Assembly: GCF_963668085.1 (NCBI RefSeq)
Contig: NZ_OY764059.1
Location: 1,054,001 to 1,118,000, forward strand
Source of the DNA: an uncultured Ilyobacter sp.
Lineage (GTDB): Bacteria > Fusobacteriota > Fusobacteriia > Fusobacteriales > Fusobacteriaceae
Reading direction: 5' to 3'
DNA length: 64,000 bases
Shown: one piece after another, positions 44,810-52,777 of the stretch
Layout: each line of letters starts with the position of its first letter
Position numbering within the stretch: position 1 is the stretch's first letter
Notes under the pieces: generated by a model
The model's input: only the letters and a program-made list of their open reading frames with translations
Told to the model about the DNA's origin: nothing
Database searches by the model: none
Program-made: the position numbers and the translations under genes

Positions 44810-46180
44810 TTGAGAAAATGGAATAAGAAATATAAAATTTTAAAAAAGAAAAAATTTTTGAAAAATAAGTTTTTAAAGGTAATATCTAATAAAAAGAACA
44901 AAAAAACAACAGAGTCAAAATCAAATTTTAATGAAACATTAGAACTTATAAGGGGTTATATTCCAACATTAAGTTTTTTAAAAAACAAAGAATTTTTCGA
45001 TGACAAGTTTACATTTGTTGAAAAAAGTGAAGAAAGGGGTAAAACTTCTGTAAATATAATTATTCCTAAGTTTTTTTCTATTATAAAAAATCCAGATGAA
45101 GTTTTTAATGTTTTAAAAAAATTAGTCGGTATATATCGGGAAAAAAATATAAAAGAAATATCTTTTGATTATTCAAAATGTAATGAACTAGAACTTGGAG
45201 CCGTTCTTTTAAAAAATGTTATTTGTTTAAATTTAAAAAAACAAGGTATTACAATGAGTGGTAATGTTCCTAAAGGAGATTCAAGTACAATAGGAATGTT
45301 TATTTTTAGTGGTTTATATAATGTTTTAGGGTTAGACCCGCATAAAATGCTTAAAAAGTATGATAATGAACCACTTAGGCTCCCATTATTCGGAGGGGGA
45401 AAAGATTTTCCTGATATTTGTTGTAAAAAAATGGAAAGTGGAATAACTGAAACTAGAATAACCACTTATTTTAATAATTGTCTAAAAAAGTTTGGCATGA
45501 GTTTAAAAGAAGAAGGGGAAAGAATTTTTGATAATATTATCAGCGAAGTAATGACCAACTGTAAGGAACATTCCGGAGAATTTAACCAGTATTTCTGTCT
45601 AGGATATCTTGACGGGTTTAAGTATTCCGATAGATATGTCGGAAAATATCATTTTTCTATTTTTAATTTTGGACAATCTATAGCAGAAGGTCTTGAAGAA
45701 TCAACTCTACCAGAAAAAACAAAAATTAAAATTGACGAACTAATTAAAATTCATTCTAAAAAAAAGTTGTTTTCTCCAACGTGGGATAGAGAATCCTTAC
45801 TAACTCTTTACTCTCTTCAAAATAGAGTTAGCCGTGTCTATGATCAAAAATCTACAAGGGGAACAGGAACCGTTAAATTTTTAAAAGCATTTAGAGAAGT
45901 TGGAGGCACAATAATCGACGGCCTTATACCTGAAATGTCAATTATTTCTGGAAAAACTCAGATATTAATCGATAATAGTGATATTTGCAGTCTATCTCCT
46001 AAAAAACAAGTAGCTTTTAATAAAACAAATGATCTTGAATTACCTCCAGACATAAGATATGTAAAAAAAATTGATACTTATTTTCCCGGCACTATTATTA
46101 CTATGAGTGTTTACCTAGATAAAGAATGGGTAGAAAAAAAAATGAAAAAGGATGAGAAAAATGAAACAAATAAAACTTAG
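44810..46180 (+). CDS. STAS-like / HATPase (SpoIIAB-type) protein
   Basis: 456 residues. After a Lys-rich N-terminus, residues ~105-180 look STAS-like (EISFDYSKCNELELGAVLLK). A GHKL ATPase follows: N box IISEVMTNCKEHSG, a degenerate G1 box (NFGQSIAEG, Asp replaced by Asn) and G2 RGTGTVKFLKAF. This resembles anti-sigma serine kinases fused to a STAS module. TTG start after AAAGGAGAT. First of three overlapping genes. Confidence 0.68.
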   Translation: MRKWNKKYKILKKKKFLKNKFLKVISNKKNKKTTESKSNFNETLELIRGYIPTLSFLKNKEFFDDKFTFVEKSEERGKTSVNIIIPKFFSIIKNPDEVFNVLKKLVGIYREKNIKEISFDYSKCNELELGAVLLKNVICLNLKKQGITMSGNVPKGDSSTIGMFIFSGLYNVLGLDPHKMLKKYDNEPLRLPLFGGGKDFPDICCKKMESGITETRITTYFNNCLKKFGMSLKEEGERIFDNIISEVMTNCKEHSGEFNQYFCLGYLDGFKYSDRYVGKYHFSIFNFGQSIAEGLEESTLPEKTKIKIDELIKIHSKKKLFSPTWDRESLLTLYSLQNRVSRVYDQKSTRGTGTVKFLKAFREVGGTIIDGLIPEMSIISGKTQILIDNSDICSLSPKKQVAFNKTNDLELPPDIRYVKKIDTYFPGTIITMSVYLDKEWVEKKMKKDEKNETNKT

Positions 46181-46496
46181 TGAAATTGTAAATCCTGAAT
46201 CAAAGGTTCTTTCGGGCAGACCGGAAGGTAATAAAGCTCGAAATCATTTTGCTTTAAATTTGAAAGATAAGGATCAAAACTCTTATATAGTTATTATTCC
46301 AGAAAACATTAGAACTTTTAGCACTTCGTATTTTCTAGGTTTATTTAGTGAAAGTATAAAAGATTTAAAAGAAATAAACTTTAGAAAAAAATACATATTC
46401 CACTCTGAAACAGGAGAGCTGAAAAAAGGTGTTAAAAAGGATATAGAAGAAGGGATTGAATGGGCATTAGAAGACGAAGATATTTTAAACTCATAA
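46152..46496 (+). CDS. DUF4325 STAS-like protein
   Basis: 114 residues (111 if translation begins at 46161, which has AAGGATGAG upstream). The conserved core SGRPEGNKARNHF and the hydrophobic strand/helix pattern up to FRKKYIF fit the DUF4325 STAS-like family. Such proteins occur next to HATPase proteins, as here (29-base overlap). A phospho-partner-switching pair is inferred, not shown. Confidence 0.7.
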   Translation: MRKMKQIKLSEIVNPESKVLSGRPEGNKARNHFALNLKDKDQNSYIVIIPENIRTFSTSYFLGLFSESIKDLKEINFRKKYIFHSETGELKKGVKKDIEEGIEWALEDEDILNS

Positions 46497-47203
46497 TTTT
46501 ATGTTCTATATTTTTCTTAAAATCATCAATTGGTTTTTCTGAAAAAATCGATATTACTGAACACAGTAAAGAAATAATATACGTATACGATTCCGAATCA
46601 AAAATATTTGAAAAAAATATTGAAAATATAAAATCGGATATTACTCATTTAAAAGCGATTACATCAAGTAAGAAAAAAAGTAAAGATATAATTATAAATG
46701 GTTTTTTAAACTCTTCTGTTGCAATTTTGATATCAATTATTAATATAATTATTATCATTTGGCAGTTTAATAAAAATCAAAAAAAAGAAAAACAACTTCA
46801 AGAAAAAGAAGAACGAATTTTCAATCTAGAAAAAAAATCCTTTTGGTTCAGAGAAATTATACTAAAAGAAAATTTGAATAAGATAACAAATTACTTTAAT
46901 GTTTCTCTTGATGTTTTTGAAACGGTTTTAAGTAGTCCACAAGATGAAGCAATTTATTATTCGCAAAGAGAACTTTATAGGTTAGAAAAAAAAGAAATGC
47001 AACATCTAAAAGAAATTTTAAAAATAATTGATACTACTTTATCAAGAAACGTATCTTTAATAATTAAAGAGCATGAAGATACACTTCTTAATTTAGAGTT
47101 AGATTCAATGACTTTTATTGCAAAAAATAACGAATATGAAAGAAAACTAATAAACCTTCTTTATGAATTTGAAATGACAAATTTAGTTATTAATAATTCT
47201 TAA
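46460..47203 (+). CDS. Membrane protein with coiled coil, third gene of the STAS cluster
   Basis: 247 residues. Signal-like N-terminus (RYFKLIILCSIFFLKSSIGF), a short outer segment, one strong membrane helix (about 88-108), then a long Lys/Glu-rich coiled-coil cytoplasmic region. It overlaps the DUF4325 gene by 37 bases, with AAGGGATTGA before the ATG, so it is translated with it. Possible membrane effector or sensor. Confidence 0.68.
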   Translation: MGIRRRRYFKLIILCSIFFLKSSIGFSEKIDITEHSKEIIYVYDSESKIFEKNIENIKSDITHLKAITSSKKKSKDIIINGFLNSSVAILISIINIIIIIWQFNKNQKKEKQLQEKEERIFNLEKKSFWFREIILKENLNKITNYFNVSLDVFETVLSSPQDEAIYYSQRELYRLEKKEMQHLKEILKIIDTTLSRNVSLIIKEHEDTLLNLELDSMTFIAKNNEYERKLINLLYEFEMTNLVINNS

Positions 47204-47213
47204 TCTAAATAAA

Positions 47214-47240
47214 CCAAGCCCCTATACGGGGCTCTTTTTT
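47214..47240. terminator. Terminator between the STAS cluster and the nuclease gene
   Basis: AGCCCC-TATAC-GGGGCT followed by CTTTTTT. Confidence 0.88.
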
Positions 47241-47243
47241 ATC

Positions 47244-47894
47244 TCACGGCTTACAAACTCCACAAGCCCCATATCCAAGGGCCTCAGCCTCAGATCTGGG
47301 CATAGACCTGGTCGCCTTGGCAGCATATCTACAAGTTGATCTATGATACTTCTTTCCAGTCCTAGTAACATAGACCACACTCTCTATCTTTTGGCTACTT
47401 TCAACTTGTTTGGAAACAGTTTTTGAACTCCTCTGACCCCTCCTGTAGTCCCAAGGAGCTACAGGATTAGGGTGAGACCATAACCCAAGTCTGTTTATTT
47501 TAGCGTAGTCCTGAGCCATTCTGAGCTGTTGATTATTCCTGGCATACTGTTCATACCACCAGGCAAAACCATTTTTTACCAGTTCAAAATTAAGATCTTT
47601 CCCATTAGCATAATAGACAACTCCAACCTCTCGTCCATATCTATCTGTATCTTTAACATCTACATTTACAATTTTTCCAAAAATTTTTTTATAAGTAAAC
47701 TCCTTGGCTTCCAGCCCGAATTCTTGAGATTTTTCAGGGGTATCAATACCATAGAATCTAATTTTGTATTTTTGATTATTGGATATTAGATGGATAGTGT
47801 CTCCGTCACTGACATAGATTACTTTCCCGGTTATGGTTTGAGAAAATAGAGAGAGGGTTAGTATAAAAAATAATACAATAGATTTTTTAACCAT
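47244..47894 (-). CDS. Secreted thermonuclease-like (SNase) protein
   Basis: 216 residues. Signal peptide MVKKSIVLFFILTLSLFS, then a staphylococcal-nuclease fold with RFYGIDTPE, DRYGREVGVVY and the Arg-bearing helices. The C-terminal extension YHRSTCRYAAK...YGACGVC resembles a small metal-binding Cys/His unit found behind secreted nucleases. It degrades extracellular or periplasmic nucleic acid. Cargo in the prophage, opposite to the genes on its left. Confidence 0.88.
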   Translation of the reverse strand: MVKKSIVLFFILTLSLFSQTITGKVIYVSDGDTIHLISNNQKYKIRFYGIDTPEKSQEFGLEAKEFTYKKIFGKIVNVDVKDTDRYGREVGVVYYANGKDLNFELVKNGFAWWYEQYARNNQQLRMAQDYAKINRLGLWSHPNPVAPWDYRRGQRSSKTVSKQVESSQKIESVVYVTRTGKKYHRSTCRYAAKATRSMPRSEAEALGYGACGVCKP

Positions 47895-47928
47895 GTTATC
47901 ACCTAATTTATAAATTTCGTTTTAAAAC

Positions 47929-49068
47929 TTATTCAACGATTTCTTTCCCTATATTTTCTAATAATTTAAATGGATCATACTGAAAATCAATAAATTTAAA
48001 GTTATCTTTATTATTTTTATAATTATTATATGTAATTTTCTCCGATGAAATAAAATTCTCATTTTTATCAAAGTATCTTATCTCTATTGGAAGGGATAAA
48101 TAGTTATCCTCTAATCCTTTAGAAATCATGTGTAGTCCATTACCACCTATATTATATTTACTTTTAACATAAATATTGTCCTCATTAAGGTAATAAGAGG
48201 CTTCTATTAATTTGTCGCTACTAGAATTTTTAAAATAATAAGAGTGTCCATTACGCTTATAATAATTTATTTTAGAATTACCATTACTGTAATAACTTTT
48301 ATATTCTTCCCAATAATCTGGAGTCTCATCTTTGTCATACATTATCCATCTAGTTTTGAATTTTGAATCTTTTTCATTATTTTCTTTTTGTAAAAATATG
48401 TGTTTTTTATAATTAAATAAAATATTCCCTTCTTCATTTTTTTCTTTTATTTCAATCATATTATACATTCGCCCAGCTGCATTTATTTGTATATTTAGCC
48501 AATAATCAAAATTAACTTTACCTTCATTTCCTATATAATAATCTCCATGAACGCCATATAATAAATTGCCTTTATATTTCTCATTTAAATCATTAGATGT
48601 AATGATATATGGAAAACTAAAATATTCTTCAGGAGATAAAACCCATTCGCTAACCCCTTCTAAATAAGTATAAAAATCTATAAAAGTACTAACACTAGAA
48701 ATAATATTTCCGTCAGAATTATAAATATTGTCGTTAAAAAAATCTCCATCCCTTACTCTGTGAAATTTTAATTTTTCATTTTTGTATAATTTATAATCTT
48801 CTAATTGACTATCGTTAAAGAAACCTTCTGCAATTAAAGTTTCCCCTTTAAATTTAGTATATTTCCCATTTAAAAATCCTTTTTTAACACTAAATGTTTC
48901 TATACTTCCATCATTATTTTTTCTCACTAAATTTCCTGTGAATTTAGAATTGTTGTATTTATATATACCATATCCACTGGAATAACTGATGTCTGCATAA
49001 TTTTTTTCGCATGAAAATAAAAATATGCTTATTAATAAAATGACAACTAATTTAATATACTTTTTCAC
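47929..49068 (-). CDS. Lipoprotein with MORN-like repeats
   Basis: 379 residues. Lipobox FLFSC at about residues 15-19. Regions such as LNGKYTKFKGETLIAEGFF and YYSNGNSKINYYKRNG recall YwqK/MORN-type repeats. It is probably on the outer face of a membrane. No promoter feature recognised. Tyr/Asn-rich and AT-rich, consistent with transferred DNA. Confidence 0.65.
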   Translation of the reverse strand: MKKYIKLVVILLISIFLFSCEKNYADISYSSGYGIYKYNNSKFTGNLVRKNNDGSIETFSVKKGFLNGKYTKFKGETLIAEGFFNDSQLEDYKLYKNEKLKFHRVRDGDFFNDNIYNSDGNIISSVSTFIDFYTYLEGVSEWVLSPEEYFSFPYIITSNDLNEKYKGNLLYGVHGDYYIGNEGKVNFDYWLNIQINAAGRMYNMIEIKEKNEEGNILFNYKKHIFLQKENNEKDSKFKTRWIMYDKDETPDYWEEYKSYYSNGNSKINYYKRNGHSYYFKNSSSDKLIEASYYLNEDNIYVKSKYNIGGNGLHMISKGLEDNYLSLPIEIRYFDKNENFISSEKITYNNYKNNKDNFKFIDFQYDPFKLLENIGKEIVE

Positions 49069-49123
49069 AGATTTTCCCCCCTTAAAAATGTTATAGATTT
49101 TCTTAATAAAATTTCAACTGATT

Positions 49124-49322
49124 TTAATAAACTGCGTAGCTAAATAATTTAGATTTCTCAGTTTCATTTTCAGGTTTATATCCCTTTTCTAAAAATTCTT
49201 TCATATATAGCTTAAAATACAATGATCAAGGCTCCTATTATAGCTTCTAATGTAACCAAAAATTCAAAAAAGAATACGGTCCATAAAAAATCACATTTGA
49301 CCTCTTTTTCATCCGCTTTCAT
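49124..49322 (-). pseudogene. Two short frames, possibly one broken small membrane gene
   Basis: Frame 1 (49212-49322) reads MKADEKEVKCDFLWTVFFFE and continues as one hydrophobic helix (36 residues). Frame 2 (49124-49204) reads MKEFLEKGYKPENETEKSKL and ends FSYAVY (26 residues), in the +1 frame and without a ribosome site. A single small membrane protein with a frameshift would explain both. Very uncertain. Confidence 0.25.
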
Positions 49323-49569
49323 GAGTCAACAAAACTTATGTTATAATTACTCCACATTTAAGTTCTGTTAGCAGATATATAGATGTTTTCAATATAATTA
49401 TTTAAAGAACACACTTAACAATTATACAGTATTTTCTTTAAGCCAATTCATAAAATTTTGTTAATATTTTTTTGTGAAAAGTCAGTTTTTAAAATTTATT
49501 TTATAACTTGATTGTATGTTTTTTGTAGGGTATAATCTAATGTTTTCAACTTGAAAAGAGGTGTGTATT

Positions 49570-50127
49570 ATGAAGAAAATATTAATCGGTTTTTTATTAA
49601 GTATTTTCATAGTTGGTTGTGTTAGTAATATTAATGCCAAAATGAAAAGTGTTAGAGATCCAATTACAGGAAATATTATCTACTATGGTTATAGTTGGAC
49701 GACAGGTTCTGAAGACATAACACATGATTTTGATAAAAGAACTGATCTGAGTACCACTTTAATTGTGGAGCCAATAAAAGATATTAAAAAAATGAATTTC
49801 ACAGTAATAAAAAGTAAAGAAGTGAAATCAGCAGTTTATTTACAAAGTTATACTCTCAATATTCAAAGTATTAAGATTACAAACGGAACTGAAGAATTTA
49901 TTGTAGAAAATCCTGGATTAACAAAAAAAGAATTTAGTTCTTTGGGTACACCTTTTGGTCATTCAACAGTTACCTTTCCAATAAGAGATGAGGACCTTAG
50001 AAAATTGTATAATATATATAATTCTGAAAAAGTTATTCTTATGGCAACAGATATTTATGGGAAAGAACATCTTGGTATTGTAAAAGATAAAACTGGAATT
50101 TTAGAGTTAATAGAGTTTTTAAAGTAA
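49570..50127 (+). CDS. Small lipoprotein of unknown function
   Basis: 185 residues. Starts MKKILIGFLLSIFIVGC with a lipobox Cys at residue 17. AGAGGTGTG lies before ATG 49570; a GTG nine bases earlier is rejected. The mature part is beta-rich (TDLSTTLIVEPIKDIKKMNF). A terminator follows, so it is a stand-alone cargo gene. Confidence 0.7.
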   Translation: MKKILIGFLLSIFIVGCVSNINAKMKSVRDPITGNIIYYGYSWTTGSEDITHDFDKRTDLSTTLIVEPIKDIKKMNFTVIKSKEVKSAVYLQSYTLNIQSIKITNGTEEFIVENPGLTKKEFSSLGTPFGHSTVTFPIRDEDLRKLYNIYNSEKVILMATDIYGKEHLGIVKDKTGILELIEFLK

Positions 50128-50142
50128 TAATTAATAAATGAT

Positions 50143-50176
50143 GCTCCTCTGTGCAGAGACTAGAGGGGCTTTTTTA
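50143..50176 (+). terminator. Terminator after the small lipoprotein gene
   Basis: GCTCCTCT / AGAGGGGC stem and T6. Confidence 0.75.
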
Positions 50177-50212
50177 TTTAAAAAAACAAAAAAGTAAATT
50201 AACCTCTTTACT

Positions 50213-50230
50213 TTATACAAATTGTATAAT
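50213..50230 (+). promoter_or_regulatory. Operator overlapping a -10 box
   Basis: TTATACAA-A-TTGTATAA (50213-50229) is symmetric apart from the central base. It matches the half-sites near the repressor, and TATAAT (50225-50230) lies inside it. The start codon of the next gene is only 11 bases past the box, so the mRNA is probably nearly leaderless. Confidence 0.65.
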
Positions 50231-50241
50231 AAAATAGCCAT

Positions 50242-50442
50242 ATGGATAAAAAATTAGAAAAATTAATAAAAGAAAAAGGGAAAAAAAATACAGATGTAGC
50301 TAGACTTTTAAAATTGTCAAAACAGAGCTTTTATAGCAGATGCAGAACTTTTGATAAGGGAGGAATAAGTTTTACTAAGGATGAAATTTTAAAAATAAGT
50401 GATTTTTTAGGAGTTGAACCCCAAATTTTTTTTGAACTTTGA
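50242..50442 (+). CDS. Small Cro-like HTH regulator
   Basis: 66 residues, a helix-turn-helix of the XRE type (NTDVARLLKLSKQSFYSRCR, then LGVEPQIFFEL). No ribosome-binding site; the ATG follows the -10 box so closely that a leaderless message is likely. The operator over the promoter suggests control by the prophage repressor. It begins the rightward replication genes and may act like Cro. Confidence 0.75.
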   Translation: MDKKLEKLIKEKGKKNTDVARLLKLSKQSFYSRCRTFDKGGISFTKDEILKISDFLGVEPQIFFEL

Positions 50443-50483
50443 TTATACAATTAGTACAAGTATCCGTCCAGGGAGGTGAGAGA

Positions 50484-50618
50484 GTGGAGAAAAAAGAATT
50501 TGAGCCTGTAAATATTTATAGAAAATCTGATGGCAAATTAATAGCCAGTGTAAGCCAGGAGAATGTGATTGTAAATAAAGATTATTATGTGGAAAATGAC
50601 GAAAATCTGAGTGTCTAA
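50484..50618 (+). CDS. 44-residue phage peptide
   Basis: GTG start after GGGAGGTGAGAGA. Reads MEKKEFEPVNIYRKSDGKLI and continues in an acidic tail. A predicted short beta hairpin; function unknown. Confidence 0.55.
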   Translation: MEKKEFEPVNIYRKSDGKLIASVSQENVIVNKDYYVENDENLSV

Positions 50619-50641
50619 ACAGGGTGGGGCGGTTTTTTAGA

Positions 50642-50848
50642 TTATCCTAAATTATTATTAGTTTTCCCGTCTGGATTAGAGCATGGTGTCTTAACACCAT
50701 TTACTTCTCTAACATGGTAATCGGAATAGTTTCCTCTCTCAATTTCTCTAACAAATTGGTTTCTAGTCATAGTTTTACCTTTATCATCTTGGAACTTTTG
50801 ATTTCTGCCTGTATCTGATTCATTTATAACTTTTACTTTTTTTCCCAT
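50642..50848 (-). CDS. Small conserved hypothetical protein, opposite strand
   Basis: 68 residues starting MGKKVKVINESDTGRNQKFQ, with a C-terminal HVREVNGVKTPCSNPDG and NNNLG end. This pattern recurs in small proteins of mobile elements (DUF3892-like by memory). AGGAGG lies 14 bases before the ATG, rather far, so the start is uncertain. It is transcribed against its neighbours. Confidence 0.6.
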   Translation of the reverse strand: MGKKVKVINESDTGRNQKFQDDKGKTMTRNQFVREIERGNYSDYHVREVNGVKTPCSNPDGKTNNNLG

Positions 50849-50964
50849 GTTTAAATATAATACCTCCTGATTTTGACCGCCCCATATAGAGAAGTATTTA
50901 AACATTTAAGTATAACTTTTTTGATTATGTATTTCAAGCCATACACTCTTAACGAGCTTCCTCC

Positions 50965-51240
50965 ATACAGCTAAACACTATTATAATTTTTAGTTCCCCT
51001 TTTAATTATATCTCCGCTTGTTTAGCTGTATCGAAGAGGCTCTTTGGAAGAGTCTTTACTGCATGTGCGGGCTCCTTGAAGATAAAAGACGGTTGTCCGT
51101 TGCTGGTTCGGACATAAATATAACCAGCGTACTTGTGTTTTTGCTAGAGTTCCTTAGGCAACCCGCCAAGGTCTTGCCCTATGGGGCTCTAATAAAAACA
51201 TAAACAGAGGATCTTGGCGGGTCCTCTAACTAAAAACGGA
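50965..51240 (+). ncRNA. Structured non-coding region upstream of the initiator gene
   Basis: Nested inverted repeats: ATACAGCTAAAC (50965) with GTTTAGCTGTAT (51020); TGTCCG (51094) with CGGACA (51109); GCTGGTT (51102) with AACCAGC (51122); and a hairpin AGAGGA / TCCTCT (51206-51227). The loop of that hairpin (CTTGGCGGG) is complementary to CCCGCCAAG at 51162. It is GC-richer than its surroundings. A 61-codon frame across it lacks a ribosome site. Regulatory leader or pseudoknotted RNA; no known family recognised. Confidence 0.5.
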
Positions 51241-51248
51241 GGTTATAA

Positions 51249-52166
51249 ATGGCAAAACGACTTACTGCAAAAGACATGGAGAAAAAAGAATTTTACCAGA
51301 TGCCTAAATGGATCTATGAGATTAAAGGTCTTAAAAGCCTTCATAGAGAAATTTATATGCTTGCCTTAAATAATTACAACCTTTCTAGAAGTAACGGCTG
51401 GATGAACGAAAAAGGCGAAGTTTATTTTAAACTAAGTTATGCTGCACTGGTAAATTTTACAGGAGCCAGGAGAGAGACAATCAATAAAGCGATTGGACTT
51501 CTAGTTGAGATAGGACTTCTTGAAGCTGAAAAGAAAAATGGGACTGCTACAAAATATTTTATAACGGAGCCTGAAATTGATGAAATAAAGGAAAAATATC
51601 AATCAAAAACCAGTACTAAAAAACGTACCAGTACGGAAAATAGTACCGGTACTAAAAATAGTACTGCTACCAGTACGGAAAAGCGTACCGGTGACCAGTA
51701 CGAAAAACCGTACCCGAATAAGAATAATACAAATAGACTAAATAAGAATAATATTAATAATAGCATTTTGAATGAGCTCAATTTAATTTTGAGAGAATCT
51801 GGACTTGATATTAAACCAGATAAAATTATCAAGATGAGTAAGGGGATGGATATAGACATCCTAAAAAAATATATACATGCTTTTAAACATAGGGGGCCTG
51901 GTTACGTAATAGCTGCCATAAGAGACAGATATGAACTTCCAAAACCCAGTGTAGAAAGTATTAGCATTGAGGAGCTTGTTAATAACTTTGAAATCTCTGA
52001 AGAAAACTCAAGAGAGGTTTTAAGAGATCTAGCAAATAGAATTTTATCTGACTATGAATGTGGCATAGATACTTGTCCTATTGACACTTTCAACGATAAG
52101 AGCCAGGGATATCCAAGAGAACTGATCGAAGAATACAGATCTAAATTATTAAAATTTGTAGCATAA
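51249..52166 (+). CDS. Phage replication initiator (winged helix)
   Basis: 305 residues. The N-terminal winged-helix region (about 14-100) resembles RepA_N/phage initiators (FYQMPKWIYEIKGLKSLHRE). A Ser/Thr/Lys-rich linker (about 117-157) is encoded by the GTAC repeats, and the C-terminal domain probably contacts the loader or helicase. The arrangement parallels lambda O, which carries its origin inside its gene. ACGGAGGTTATAA precedes the ATG. Confidence 0.8.
   Translation: MAKRLTAKDMEKKEFYQMPKWIYEIKGLKSLHREIYMLALNNYNLSRSNGWMNEKGEVYFKLSYAALVNFTGARRETINKAIGLLVEIGLLEAEKKNGTATKYFITEPEIDEIKEKYQSKTSTKKRTSTENSTGTKNSTATSTEKRTGDQYEKPYPNKNNTNRLNKNNINNSILNELNLILRESGLDIKPDKIIKMSKGMDIDILKKYIHAFKHRGPGYVIAAIRDRYELPKPSVESISIEELVNNFEISEENSREVLRDLANRILSDYECGIDTCPIDTFNDKSQGYPRELIEEYRSKLLKFVA
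51609..51718 (+). repeat. Iteron-like GTAC repeats, probable replication origin
   Basis: Ten GTAC words at 51613, 51625, 51631, 51643, 51649, 51661, 51673, 51685, 51698 and 51710, spaced 12, 6, 12, 6, 12, 12, 12, 13 and 12 bases, often as GTAC-N8-GTACC with an A-rich centre. The last two are in a different codon frame from the first eight. Confidence 0.7.
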
Positions 52167-52180
52167 AAGGGGTGAAAAAA

Positions 52181-52750
52181 TTGGAATTAGGATTTTTTAT
52201 CAAGGAGTTTAAGAGACTAACCATGATTTATGATAAAAATTGGGATACAGAAAAGATTAGCTTCATGGCTAATGAGTATTATAAAAAGCTTTCTGGATTA
52301 TCAGAAAAAGCTTTTATTACTGGGGTGGAGAAGTGCATTAACCAGTACAATCGCTTCCCGAGTATTGCTGAAATGGCGGAACAATGCAGAGTTGCCAGAG
52401 GTAGCAAAGAAGTAGCTCCAATGCCTTATTCCTCAATGGATAACACAGCACTGGACAAACTATGGGAATCTTTCAAAGAAGATGAGAAGAGGGATATGAA
52501 GCATTTGGCAGCTGAACTCATGAAGAAGATCGGAATATTGCCAAAGGGGTATAAAAAAGGTATGAATCCTTGGCATGACAGTGTACTTAATTCTGTTTTT
52601 AATACCTCGTTCAAATACGTTGTCCTCAGAAAATATTTTAAAGAGGAGTGTATAAAGTTCGGGTACAGATGGAAAGGGGAATGCCTAAGTACAAAGGGAT
52701 GGCTTTCCTTTGAACAAACTTTTAGTCAAGAATTGAGAAGTGCATCATAA
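52181..52750 (+). CDS. Probable phage replication accessory protein
   Basis: About 189 residues. The TTG at 52181 has GGGGTG six bases upstream; a GTG at 52172 is the alternative. Helical; FPSIAEMAEQCRVARG recalls helicase-loader/replisome proteins that follow phage initiators. Position directly after the initiator supports a lambda P-like role, but no ATPase motif is present. Confidence 0.6.
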   Translation: MELGFFIKEFKRLTMIYDKNWDTEKISFMANEYYKKLSGLSEKAFITGVEKCINQYNRFPSIAEMAEQCRVARGSKEVAPMPYSSMDNTALDKLWESFKEDEKRDMKHLAAELMKKIGILPKGYKKGMNPWHDSVLNSVFNTSFKYVVLRKYFKEECIKFGYRWKGECLSTKGWLSFEQTFSQELRSAS

Positions 52751-52777
52751 TCACTTATTTGTTATAAAGGGGGAACT

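Noticed and set aside
51018..51203. 61-codon rightward frame before the initiator
   Set aside because: No ribosome site and a composition that follows the hairpins; the stretch is better explained as structured non-coding sequence.
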